Shown in pieces: positions 23,477 to 33,981 of a stretch of 64,000 bases of DNA. Under the pieces are notes generated by a model. It searched no databases. It worked only from the letters and a program-made list of their open reading frames with translations, and was not told the DNA's origin. How positions within the stretch are numbered: position 1 is the first letter of the stretch; each line of letters begins with the position of its first letter. Source of the stretch: Prosapia bicincta (Eukaryota > Arthropoda > Insecta > Hemiptera > Cercopidae); contig JBAIZL010000001.1 in assembly GCA_036971475.1 (NCBI GenBank), positions 216,298,444 through 216,362,443 of the forward strand, read 5' to 3'. The position numbers were made by a program, and so were the translations under genes.

Positions 23477-25598
23477 TTATAATTTTTCTTTACATTACTT
23501 GTTTATTGTAAAATCTATGTTTTTATGGTAAGATAAACTGTACATATTTGTATGTAATTTTTTTCTCTGTTTAACAGTTCTAAGGCACGACAGGCGTTCT
23601 GTAGGATTTACGTAGCCTAGTATTAGTATTTGCGTCACGTTCAAATATTTACATTTATTTTGTGATATTAGAAATTTTTTACATCTTCAGAAAGTAAACT
23701 ATACAATTTAAATAATTGTCAAGTTTAAATGAGTATTTTTTTTCTTGTAATTGGCAACTAGAAACGTTTTTGTCAGTGACGGATGACAATTGCAGGTTTT
23801 AAAACGCACAAACCAATAATAAAGTAACATCTATTCTCAACCATTCATTAAATATATTTTACCTGTCTGTTAAAGTCTCCAAAGTCTAAGGCGAATTAAG
23901 GACTCTAATACGGTGCATAAATAGGTGGGATATAGTTACAAAACTGTTTAATAGTCGGAAACAAAAGAAGCGAACCACCCGTCAGATGTGGGGACTCACA
24001 TCCGGTCCCCTGTGAAAGAAAAATTGAAACAATCAAGAGCAGAACCAAGGAAGTAAACGTACATATTTGTAAGTAGAAATAGTTTTCGAGTGGTGGTCTC
24101 AAGTAGTGTAACAATTAAGGCAATTCCCTGGTTAACTCTAGTGTGTGTAATTAGACTAAAGGATAACTAGGCCAAATGATAAATGAATTCATTTTTTGTG
24201 TAGACCTATATTCGAATACATTGTTCTGCCGTTCCTAACATTACAATATTTTCCTTTTGGCGAGTTTCGGAATTACATCATTTTCAAATCTTAAATAAGT
24301 TTTTGTAGATAAAAAAGGGCAAAAAAAATTCATTTTCAAGTATTGAAAATTGAGTTATTTCGAAATGCGTCAAAAAAGGAAAATATTGTAATTTTAGAAA
24401 ATGCAGGATAATATATTCATTAAGTTCACAAATATTCTAAGCACAAGTGAAGATGAGTATAGTAAAAATTACATTTTTTATGGTTAAAATATGTTATACT
24501 ATTTGCGTTTTAGTGTTAGGATGTAAGCAGAGAATCGATTACGTGAGAACGTTCTGCTCTCTGTTGGTATCAGGTGAAGAAAAACGGCAAAGCAGAGATG
24601 GGATGGTAAAGGTAGGCTGAAGAAGTGGCCGACAGTAAGGGAACGTTATGGCCGTGTACATGTCCTTTATCTGCATTAATTACATCAGTGGCGCTTCCTT
24701 GAAATTACCACGACTTTACAAAGCATGTCAAGACGACTCTTGCAGCTGGAGACAACCATGGCGTTAAGAACAGTTAATGTCCGATGATGAGATACCTATT
24801 GGCAGCGATACTCTCTCAGCCATTGTAAAAGAGATTGCCCGTACTAAATCTGACCCGAGATAATTTATGGATACAACAGTGCCAGACTTCTTTTAGCCTA
24901 GAGAGTATAAATAACATTTAATGCTGAAAATTATTCTTAAAGTTGTAATATATATTCTGCCCGTGAGAATAAAAGTCAGGTTAATAAATACGGAGTTGTA
25001 AGGGGGAGGAGAAGAATAAATCCGGAGCTAGACTAATCTAGATCTAGCGAAAGAACGTAATTCCCTTTTGGCCCCTCACCGAGATTAAATCATTTCCCCA
25101 ATACACTTGAGTCAATAACATTGGGAACTGTATTTAGTTATGGAATGAACGTTGGCTATGGATGAAACTCCTGCAGCAGTTGGCGAGGAGCGGGACGGGC
25201 AACAGTCAAGGACGCTCCCAAGGTTACGCCGGCACGTCAATGGAACGCGGCGGTGGGGGCGTTGCCATGGAAACCACAACGCCGTGAGCCCCTGCCACGA
25301 TACGGTTTTAGAGTAAATTACAGGAACTTGTGTTTTTAGTGGAAAACGTTTTGCGCCGGATTTGTTATTGTATATTGATTACGTTCGACGTAAACACGGC
25401 TATTGGACGATCCAGTGTGTTTGCATGGATGATCTCGCATATGTAAACATTCAGTGAATTTATATGTCTACAACTTCGATCTAGGAATAAAATGCCACAA
25501 TAGGGAATTATGCAAATCTGTAACTTATATTGCCAACATGGACAAGGTGTCCATAATGTAATATCAAGATCCAGGATATTACTTGGAATATTTATTTG
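23477..25598. other. Single-copy DNA with a CpG-rich patch, no gene recognised
   Basis: A minus-strand frame at 23905-24114 (69 codons) is preceded in its interior by a splice-acceptor-like CTTTCACAG, but no partner exon or domain is visible. About 24.5-24.9 kb is moderately GC-rich, with no recognisable product. About 25140-25310 is CpG-rich and holds GTTGCCATGGAAAC (25261-25274). A decamer AGAACGTTCT lies at 24546-24555. Confidence 0.45.
25261..25274. promoter_or_regulatory. RFX X-box-like site in CpG-rich patch
   Basis: GTTGCCATGGAAAC differs by one base from the palindromic X-box and sits in a CpG-rich patch of about 170 bp within AT-rich DNA. This is a plausible promoter or enhancer site. 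Function is inferred only. Confidence 0.4.
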
Positions 25599-26042
25599 TT
25601 CAATTCCTTCTATTAGTTCACACTCTCCTTATATATATTGTTCAAACATTATTAAAATACTTTTTATTCATCCACTCAAGTAAAATACATTTATTTAAAC
25701 TTCTAGTGGATGACACTTGATGTTAATGTAGTTTTTTTCAAATATTAATTCATTATAATTCATTCAATATAAATCATAAATTTAATGTTTTAATCTTAGT
25801 TTTATATGAGAGAAAGCTTTTCACAAACAGGGCAAGTTAGGCAATATAATAATTTCGCCCCATTTGGCTTAAAATAAATGATAACATATGATTTCATAAA
25901 ACTGTTGATTTTAAGTTATATTTTATGTAATAGAACAGCTGTTTTAACGCACAGGTTATGTTATTTATATAATGTAATTATGTATTTTTAAAAAGTAATT
26001 AAAATAAAATATTTCTTGGTTGACCAAAGTAGGAATTGACTT
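25599..26042 (+). mobile_element. Family A TIR element, fullest copy
   Basis: This is the best full-length reference for the family, about 445 bp. It begins TCAATTCCTTCTATTAG, followed by TTCACACTCTCCTTATATAT (one copy of what is a 45-bp satellite at 40.4 kb). Then come TTTTTATTCATCCACTCAAG, GTGGATGACACTTGATGTTA, CGCCCCATTTGGCTTAAAAT, the CAGCTG block AGAACAGCTGTTTTAACGC, and the end AGTAGGAATTGACTT. The termini are short inverted repeats (TCAATTCCTTCT against AGTCAATTCCTACT). It is non-coding, so non-autonomous. I could not identify a convincing target-site duplication, and the superfamily is unknown. Confidence 0.8.
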
Positions 26043-27683
26043 AACTGATCCCACAGCATCACGTGTGCAGGTAACTATGCTCTCTATCGGTTACATGGTT
26101 AAACATTCAAAGCATCCATTTTGTACTCTTACGTCATAAGTCAGACAGTTATGGCCTAAGAAGAATAGAAAAGTATCATGAACGTAGGTAGAGCGGATCT
26201 GGCATCACGTATGCAGAGTTTCGTATTTAAAGTAAACCTACTCTCCATCGGGGCGTCTAACCGTTACACTATCTCGTAACAAGAACGACAACGATCGGGT
26301 AGAAGAAGGAATCAGGTAGCGCTAATTTAAAAAACAAAATTGGCAATTTGGAAGTAATTGCTGTTTCAAACTGCATTTCAATGATTATGTATACTTTTTT
26401 TACAATTCATTACTTCAATTTCTTAGGGTTTATCATGTCGTAGTTTTAGAGTTCATTATAGTCTAATATTCCGTCATTTTATCGGATAGGCTATATCTAT
26501 ATCTCTGGTTTTCGCGCTACTGGAATTAGTCCCTTCAACGCAGACGTTGTGAGTATGCGTTTAGCGAAAGAATCTTGGAGGAAACGTCAACAAACTGCAA
26601 AATATTGCCAGTAACATATTTTCTTTCGCATTTGTTTTTGTGTTTGATTATTTCTATAATTAAACCTAATTATGTTTCTGTACCTTATATACGTATATTT
26701 TTCTCATTTTTATAACAATTAGATTTATTTCTTAGGCTAATAATATTTCTGTAGCTTTTATACTCGTAGTTTTGTAACAATTCAGTTTATAACACGTGTT
26801 ATTAAATTAAGAATGTCTGCAAAAATGATGTTTCATTACTTTTCAGCCTTTTTAACTTTCCTACGCTTCGTGGCAATCTCTACTCGAAGCTTAAGAGAGA
26901 TGGCCACATTGCAATTTTTTTTCAAAATACGATTTAAACCAATGTATTGTTATACGAACCCTACAAACCTTAACATCGTAAATCTATATTAACAATGCGA
27001 CTAAATAATATTTTTCAAATGAATTATGTTAAAATTAACAACATCATTAAGGTTTAATAAAAGGCTGGACATCTCTCGTCAACTTGTCCTGTTAGAAGAA
27101 ACTACATAATGATCTCCTGGCAATGGGAATAGAGGAAAATGTCTGCAAGGTTGTTTAACTGTAGCAGACTTTCTTTCTTGACTGGGGTGAAGAGAAGTTC
27201 CAATCCGTGACAAGACCACCATTGAAATAGAAATAGGATTCTAGCAATCGTTACGTATAACGCACACTAATCTTAACAGTTTCTATTTCCAATAAAACTA
27301 TTGAATATTTAAGAACATTATTTTATAGCCCAGGGCTGGACAGTGCCCTGTAATCCGTAGCGACTAGGACAACATCTGATATTCTTTATAATTAAAGAGC
27401 TATTTCTTGCTAATATTAAAGGCTAGAAGATATGTTCGTTCTCCGCGACTAAAAGAATCCTGTTAAAGAAAGGTATCAAAGTTTATGGAACGCAATCAAG
27501 ATGCCCGCTAATTGAGAAACTCTCAGTAATAACATTTATAACTCACTTTCAACGAAACCGATTTAAATAATCATTTATTAAGTTGTTTTATTTTAAAAAC
27601 AAAACTTACAACTTCAAATATTGCTGTTTTAAATTTAAAATAATTTATACTATAGATTAAACTATAACAAATTAATGTACATT
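26043..27683. other. Single-copy DNA with dispersed GTAGGTAGAG repeat
   Basis: At about 26179-26253 a sequence begins ATGAACGTAGGTAGAGCGG and ends AAGTAAACCTACTCTCCATC, resembling 1211-1312. A related piece, CATCACGTGTGCAGG then CTCTCTATCGG, lies at about 26059-26091. No coding frame of note. Confidence 0.45.
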
Positions 27684-29235
27684 ATTTATTAGTGTTCAAA
27701 GTAATTCATTATTTTAGGGTTAGTTACAGCTCAAACTGCTTCATAATTTTAGGGTTCATTACAGTTCAAACGGCTTCATAATTTTAGGGTTTATTAGTGT
27801 TCAAACGGCTTCATAATTTTAGGGTTTATTAGTGTTCAAAGTAATTCATTATTTTAGGGTTAGTTACAGCTCAAACTGCTTTATAATTTTAGGGTTCATT
27901 ACAGTTCAAACGGCTTCATAATTTTAGGGTTCATTAGAGTTCAAACGGCTTCATAATTTTAGGGTTTATTAGTGTTCAAAGTAATTCATTATTTTAGGGT
28001 TAGTTACAGCTCAAACTGCTTCATAATTTTAGGGTTCATTACAGTTCAAACGGCTTCATAATTTTAGGGTTTATTAGTGTTCAAAGTAATTCATTATTTT
28101 AGGGTTAGTTACAGCTCAAACTGCTTCATAATTTTAGGGTTCATTACAGTTCAAACTGCTTCATAATTTTAGGATTTATTAGTGTTCAAACGGCTTCATA
28201 TTTTTAGGGTTTATTAGTGTTCAAAGTAATTCATTATTTTAGGGTTAGTTACAGTTCCAACTGCTTCATAATTTTAGGGTTCATTAGAGTTCAAACGGCT
28301 TCATAATTTTAGGGTTCATTAGAGTTCAAACTGCTTCATAATTTTAGGGTTTATTAGTGTTCAAAGTAATTCATTATTTTAGGGTTAGTTACAGTTCCAA
28401 CTGCTTCATAATTTTAGGGTTCATTAGAGTTCAAACTGCTTCATAATTTTAGGGTTTATTAGTGTTCAAAGTAATTCATTATTTTAGGGTTAGTTACAGT
28501 TCCAACTGCTTCATAATTTTAGGGTTCATTACAGTTCAAACGGCTTCATAATTTTAGGGTTTATTAGTGTTCAAAGTAATTCATTATTTTAGGGTTAGTT
28601 ACAGTTCCAACTGCTTCATAATTTTGGGGTTAGTTACAGTTCAAACTGCTTCATAATTTTAGGATTCATTAGAGTTCAAACTGCATCATAATTTTAGGGT
28701 TTATTAGTGTTCAAAATAATTCATTAATTCAAGAATACCAAAGTTTAAATTAATTCACTATTTTAATGTTAATTAGAGTTCAAACAGCCTAATTATATTA
28801 CGGATCATTAGAGTTCAAACTGCTTCATTATTTAAGGGTTGATTGGAGTTCATACGGCTTCATTATTTTAGGGTCTATTACAATTCAAACTGCTTCTTAA
28901 TTTTGTGATTTATTAGTGTTCAAAGTAATTCATTATTATAGGGTTCATTAGAGTCCATACTACTAGATTATTTTATTGTTTATTAGTGTTCAAACGGATT
29001 CACTATTTTAGTGTTCATTAGAGCTTAAACTACGTCATTAATTTAGGCTGCATTAGAGTTCAAACAGCCTAGTTATATTACGGATCATTAGAGTCCAAAC
29101 TACTTCATTATTTAAGGGTTTATTGGAGTTCAAACCGCTTCATAGTTTTGGGGTTTATTAGAGTTTAACTGCTTCTTAATTTTTTGGGTTAGTTAGACTT
29201 CAAAATGTTTTATTATTTTGGTTTTATTACAGTTT
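27684..29235 (+). repeat. 35-bp minisatellite with 3-mer and 4-mer higher-order units, about 44 copies
   Basis: The monomer is TTCATAATTTTAGGGTTCAT followed by TACAGTTCAAACGGC. A distinctive monomer with AAAGTAATTCATTATTTTAG recurs at spacings of 140, 140, 105, 140, 140, 105, 105 and 140 bp from 27697 to 28712. The array has therefore grown by copying blocks of three or four monomers. To the right of about 28720 the copies decay progressively up to 29235. Each unit contains TTTTAGGGTT, which includes the TTAGGG and TTTAGGG words, but spaced by 35 bp and not as telomeric tandem. Confidence 0.96.
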
Positions 29236-30563
29236 TGGACACAATGTAAAATTGATTACGAAAGCTATGCGCTTCTGCATCTGGCTGTTTGAAGGAATAT
29301 GAATGCGGTAATAGTTATAAAGAGACAGAAAGCTTAAGATTTTTCACGACGAGCTATGGTAGCAGCAAAATTTGCACCTACTGTATGTCTCTGTTATAAT
29401 AGCCTTTTCTGATACAGACAGTAAATCACACGGTATCAACACTTAAGTGACATTGTAAAGTGTATTTTTTATACTAAAACTAAAGTTTAGCCTCTAATAA
29501 CACTGTCATCTTTTGTATTTGAGATTTAGCTGTCGTAGTTGACGTAGTTAACAATCGATTTTTGTGCTCCACTCGTTTACTGTAACTTGATGCTACCCCG
29601 AAGTGGCGATGAATTGTGTGCACGGCTGTAGCACCACTTGACAACAGTGTCACAGATACAAGCGCCACAACGACCACAGATAAGCTTTACAATTTACCTT
29701 GCTTGCCAGACATACTCTGGGCTGGCAGTGACGTATGCAACCGTGTGAATAAATAATTAAAAGTGTAAAAATAGTACTCCGATATGTGACAGGCACATAG
29801 CATCACGCTATGGTGACGTCAATCGACGTTGCCACGAGGTCGGCAAACACTTTCTTCACACGCTTCTCTATAAATACAATTTTTCATTTACATTTTTCTA
29901 CAAGCTATTTTCAAATGCAAACAAAAGCCGTCAACAAATTATAATTGAGTGACAAAAAAGGTTTTAGGCGGGGAACGTATTTCTAGTTCACCTCTACATG
30001 GTCCGGTGGTTAACGACCCTGCACACTCGTGCCATGACTGTCTAACATTCCCAGTGACATGAAACTTCCTGTTACTCTCGTCATCTTATCTGTCAACGTT
30101 CTTCCTCTTGGTCGGGATGTAAGGAGGTCAGTAAAATTTGACTATTGCCAGCGAAGAAGAGTAAGGAAAGGAAACAGCAGATCATATACAGGTAAAGCCT
30201 TCATGCCGGGGACCATCACGAAATGTTCAGGTTCGAAACCTGAAGTAGACCTACTTTATGTAAGAACCATACCCTTTACCTCCCAATGTACGGAATAGGT
30301 TAGAAAAGAAACTTATATAACCTAGGATAGGAGTAAGGAAGAGAACCTTGGCTCTCTCCCTCTCTCTCTCTTTCTCCTTCACTCCTATTCCAAAAAATAG
30401 GACCTATATTTGTCATACATAGCCTACAATACTTTCGACATACAAAAAAAGATGTTTCAACACACCTTAAACACACACAACTCATCTAAATATTTATTTC
30501 AAACCCTTCACAAACCTACATAACTAGATTTCTGTAAATGCGTCCACTTTTCAGTACGTCATT
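29236..30563. other. Single-copy DNA, no gene recognised
   Basis: A 65-codon minus-strand frame (29480-29677) starts with a small hydrophobic stretch but opens with GTG and has no further support. A CRE octamer lies at 29814-29821. At about 30001-30035, GGTCCGGTGGTTAACGACC resembles a Pol III A box, and GGTTCGAAACC at about 30229 resembles a B box, but they are about 200 bp apart. A CT-rich tract lies at 30351-30379. Confidence 0.45.
29814..29821. promoter_or_regulatory. CRE octamer TGACGTCA
   Basis: Exact palindrome in single-copy DNA, followed by TCGACGTTGCC. Confidence 0.3.
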
Positions 30564-30833
30564 GGGTTATGGTACGGTATATATAAGTTAAAAACATCCA
30601 CAAAATAATTTTGATATTTCAGTTCAGTGTAAATTATTCAGTGTATAATTTCTTGTTTATGTGTAAGTTTTTAACCTTTTTGGTTGGTTCTGTTTTGCTA
30701 TGGAATTATTTAGTCATTTTCCTGTGTTTTGTATGTGCATTTTGATTGTTTTTAATTATTGTTTTAAAGTTTTATATTTGTCTATACTACTTGATGGGTT
30801 TATTGTAATAGTTTTTCATATTAATTCTTACGT
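30564..30833. repeat. Family B dispersed repeat, copy 1
   Basis: About 250 bp shared with 32163-32402. Common words in order: GGTTATGGTACG, CATCCACAAAATAATTTT, TATAATTTCTTGTTTATGTG, TAAGTTTTTAACCTTTTTGG, TTGGTTCTG, GTTTTATATTTGTCTATACT, ACTTGATGGGTTTATT and TTAATTCTTA. Relative to copy 2 it has a short extra segment near CAGTTCAGTGTAAATTATT. No conserved coding frame was found. The class is unknown. Confidence 0.8.
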
Positions 30834-32162
30834 CATCGCCCGATTGATATTTTCTTCTGAAATAATAGTTTTTAAAAGTTCCGTAAATATTTAAATGGAC
30901 ACTGTAAATGGGTCCGTAAATACTGTAATGCAAAACACTGTAAAAAGGTGGTTAAAATATTCGCCACTGTTTCGCGAATTACCCCCCCCCCCCGCTATTA
31001 CCCACGAAACATTAAGCGTCCATAAAACGGTATAATTAAGCCGACCCGCTAAATTTTCGAAACAGTCAAACTTCAACTTAAAGGAAAATCATCTTTCGGC
31101 AAGCGTCGGCCGAGATAACAGCCTAATGACCAGAGAGCCGGGTTACAGGGCGCTATTCGGCGAACCCTCTCTATAAATTATTTAGGCCTAACTGGCTGGA
31201 ATTCGTGACTGGAATAATACTTATCCAGACGGCGATGACTCATTGAGGTATGTCGTGCTGGAATGCCACGAGATAATCTCAGAGGCACCAAAACAGAAAT
31301 GCCTGAACGCGTTCTCTCTTATTCAACGCTCGGGCTTTTATCTCACTCAGGGGCTGTAGGATTTGTCTATGGTAATGCATTATACGTTGCTACGTCATGC
31401 ACCAAGTGAAAACCTTTGCTTCTGTACTGTGTGTTTGTTAGGGCAATGGACATAGATACAATTACTGTGCTAAAGCAAAAGCAAAGTCCAAAACCGTCTA
31501 ATGTTTTTCCGAAAATTTAAACTTTAGAGAAGTGGTTGGCCAAAGAAAAAATATATGTTAAAAGTAATACTAAGCATTCAGGTGGGTTGCACCTCAACCC
31601 CCCCCCCCCCCCGGCGGCTGGGAGTAAGAAATCCGTGGAAGAAAGGAGACCATGCTGCCTAGTTCGTATTAGGCGAAACCCCGGTGATGAAGAAATCACA
31701 CCCATTTCTCTTCGGCCCGTTTGAAAGCAAGTCTCCTTCAGAATGCCACATTTCCCCTATTTCCAGTACCAGAAGATCATTCTGTTCCTTCCTCAGTCTT
31801 ACCAAATTTGATAAACACTTTCATATTTCATACCAGAGGGTGTAACGCCTCAATAGGACACAAATAAAGAGTAGATCTGCTTCAGGTACGCGATCCTAAA
31901 TATAAAAATCTCACATATATACGTTATGTACGTGTCCATGCGCACGCGCGCGCTCGTGTGTGTGTACACCTGCTTTTGTGAGCAATCAGTTCTTGCAATT
32001 CTGTAGGCAAGGGATTAACCGCACAGGTTAATGGTTAAAAAAAGTAAATATTTGCAATTGAAAGAGGTAACGACTGAAGAGATAGATTGAGTTTCAACAA
32101 CGTTTTATAAAAAATTAACTGTCTGGATTGTTATCCCTCTCAAGTGGGTGAGACTAAGAGAC
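30834..32162. other. Single-copy DNA with a CpG-richer patch and two C homopolymers
   Basis: About 31085-31350 is CpG-richer than its flanks. Runs of C lie at 30982-30993 and 31598-31612. Frames of about 62 codons exist on both strands across the second C run and are not credible as genes. A short alternating GCGC tract (GCACGCGCGCGC) lies at about 31941. Confidence 0.5.
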
Positions 32163-32402
32163 GGGTTGTGGTACGTAGTTAAAAGCATCTACAAAATAAT
32201 TTTTATATTTCAATTCAGTGTATAATTTCTTGTTTATGTGTAAGTTTTTAACCTTTTTGGTTGGTTCTGCTTTGCTATGTAAGTATTTAGTAATTTTGCT
32301 GTGTGTTTTTGTATGTAAATTTTGATTGTTTTAAAGTTTTATATTTGTCTATACTACTTGATGGGTTTATTCTAATAGTTTTTTCTTATTAATTCTTAGG
32401 GT
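32163..32402. repeat. Family B dispersed repeat, copy 2
   Basis: Second copy of the repeat at 30564-30833, in the same orientation. To its right, at about 32475-32540, is GGCGACAAACAGGTTGCCG followed by AAACGTTGCCG. This is the kind of 'GCCGAAACGTTG' sequence often seen in terminal regions of Penelope-like and related retroelements, so family B may be part of such an element. That link is an inference. Confidence 0.8.
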
Positions 32403-33466
32403 GTAAATTTTTATATATTGTATTTGTCTACTAGTTTTCTATTGAGGCAATTTTTAAAAACGTTTTGTAATCTAGTTTCAGGCTTTATAAGGGCGACAAA
32501 CAGGTTGCCGAAACGTTGCCGTGGTTAGAATTAAATATTTGACACATTTATCAACCGTATTTTTCTTCATAAAAACTTCATACGAGCGCCTAAATACGCA
32601 TAGATTGCAAAATAAGACAAAAGGTGAATTTTGCAATAACCAAAAATTATAGTTTCGTTGTAAAACCAAAAAAGGTGTAGAAAACAGAAATAGTGTAGAG
32701 AATGTATCTACACTATTACAGAGAACGTTCTCTATTACGGAGAAGATAGAGGTTTGGGGGATAATACAGATATACTGCGATACAAGAACAATGAGTTTAT
32801 ATAAAATACCCTGTAAAATGTTTGACTAATACAGACCCGTGGAGAAGGTTATAAAGTAGGGTAAGTAGAAAAACCCCCGAGAGACTGGTATCCGATCAGA
32901 CCTACTCTCTATCGGATGCAAATGGAGGGTTCTACAAGTTATTCCCAACTCCATGTAAAAAGCAGATTGGAATGGGGAGGTCGAATTAAGGTAAAGCATG
33001 TATGGGAGCTTGTGTCTCCCAATCCTACAAGCGTTACTAACCCGATCATAGAGGATTGAACACAACAAACAGCTCAATACACTGCCAGAAAGGATGCCCT
33101 TACGAGCGTGGGTTGTCCTGTCACATGACAGAGTAGATGCGTCATGGCTACGAGACACAGTGAGTCAGGGCTGGGCCAACTCCTCGTACACACAAAGTGT
33201 GCAACACAGGCTGACTCACCGAGTTATGTGGTACAGCCCAAGTGGACTATCGCTCTGGCTACCGGAAGTGCTTCGTCAGCGTTTTATTTTTGCATTGATA
33301 TAGAGAACCCTGTAAATGCCCGGAAGTAAATAAAATAAAGTTTTAAATTAATAGAGCCAGAGTTTTGACTTTATAAACTCGGCAAATCCTCGGATACACG
33401 GTAAATGTTACCTAAGCTAACCGTGTAGCGTGTTCTATAACGTTCCTGAGGAATAAGCAACAGAAT

Positions 33467-33468
<2 letters not shown>
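32403..33468. other. Single-copy DNA, no gene recognised
   Basis: It contains a 14-bp palindrome AGAGAACGTTCTCT (32720-32733). There is a 110-codon minus-strand frame (32826-33158) without recognisable features, overlapped by plus-strand frames. At about 33376-33430 a GGTAAATGTTACC-type sequence resembles one at about 34258-34320. Confidence 0.45.
32720..32733. promoter_or_regulatory. Heat-shock-element-like palindrome
   Basis: AGAGAACGTTCTCT is a perfect palindrome containing AGAACGTTCT, which fits the nGAAnnTTCn core of a heat-shock element. The same decamer occurs at 24546-24555. A functional element usually needs three adjacent nGAAn blocks, which are not clearly present. Confidence 0.25.

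Positions 33469-33516
<48 letters not shown>
33469..33516. repeat. (AT)n microsatellite, 48 bp
   Basis: Uninterrupted AT repeat directly abutting the 3' flank of the Penelope-like remnant. Confidence 0.97.
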
Positions 33517-33519
<3 letters not shown>

Positions 33520-33607
33520 GTTAATATATTACTATTGTAAGTAATTTTATCCACCATTAAGTGCCTTGAGTGATGAGGCACCTTTCGGTCAATTGACCAT
33601 TGTCGAA
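33517..33607 (-). mobile_element. 3' flank of a Penelope-like element, abutting (AT)n
   Basis: On the minus strand this sequence follows the stop codon of the remnant at 33608-33861. It is also present at 45081-45197, sharing GAGGCACCTTTCGGTCA, TTGACCATTGTCGAATCACT and TATTACTATTGTAA. It ends precisely in a long AT repeat in both places, which suggests the element inserts into or carries a TA-rich end. Confidence 0.6.
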
Positions 33608-33861
33608 TCACTGATTGTTCTCTGCTGTGGATGCTACGTCCGTGAAGCCGGTGTTTGTTGAAGTTACGCGCACTATTTCTTGATCTGTGTGTATGATATT
33701 TCTATATAGTATGTCTTCTGTATATGTTGTTTGTAGATTCATTAAATTGTTGTGTATGTTTTTATAAATGTGGTATTTTTCTAGTGAGTTTAGTTCTATT
33801 GTTTGTTATTTATTTCAAGTATGGTTAGGTTATTTTCGTAATTTGTTATTTCGTGTTTATG
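33608..33861 (-). pseudogene. Penelope-like retroelement, C-terminal coding remnant
   Basis: On the minus strand an open stretch of about 65 codons ends at a TGA (33608-33610). It includes LNSLEKYHIYKN and LYRNIIHTDQE. Upstream, in a different frame, lies HKHEITNYENNLTILE. The order 'H.H.I....ILxxxxK...LNxLExYxIYK...' matches what I know of the end of the GIY-YIG-associated C-terminal region of Penelope-like elements. The two parts are separated by a frame break near 33798-33802, and the rest of the reverse transcriptase is absent, so this is a dead 5'-truncated copy. Flanking (AT)n on both sides agrees with a preference for TA-rich targets. The identification rests on motif memory, not a search. 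Confidence 0.55.
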
Positions 33862-33880
33862 GGATAACGTTAAATATCAA

Positions 33881-33882
<2 letters not shown>

Positions 33883-33940
<58 letters not shown>

Positions 33941-33981
33941 AGAGAGTGAGAGAGAGCGAGAGAGAGCGAGAGAGAGAGAAC
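33883..33981. repeat. (AT)n followed by (GA)n microsatellite
   Basis: AT repeat at 33883-33937 running into an imperfect GA repeat up to about 33981. Confidence 0.96.

Noticed and set aside
23905..24114. Possible terminal exon on the minus strand after a CTTTCACAG acceptor-like site
   Set aside because: No upstream exon, no recognisable protein, and only one splice-like signal.
27684..29235. Interstitial telomere array (TTAGGG or TTTAGGG)
   Set aside because: The word occurs once per 35-bp unit, not in tandem.
29480..29677. 65-codon minus-strand frame with a hydrophobic start resembling a signal peptide
   Set aside because: Begins at GTG, is short, and has no conserved motif or neighbouring exon signals.
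30001..30240. tRNA-derived SINE using GGTCCGGTGG and GGTTCGAAACC as A and B boxes
   Set aside because: The boxes are about 200 bp apart, far beyond tRNA spacing, and no tRNA-like fold joins them.
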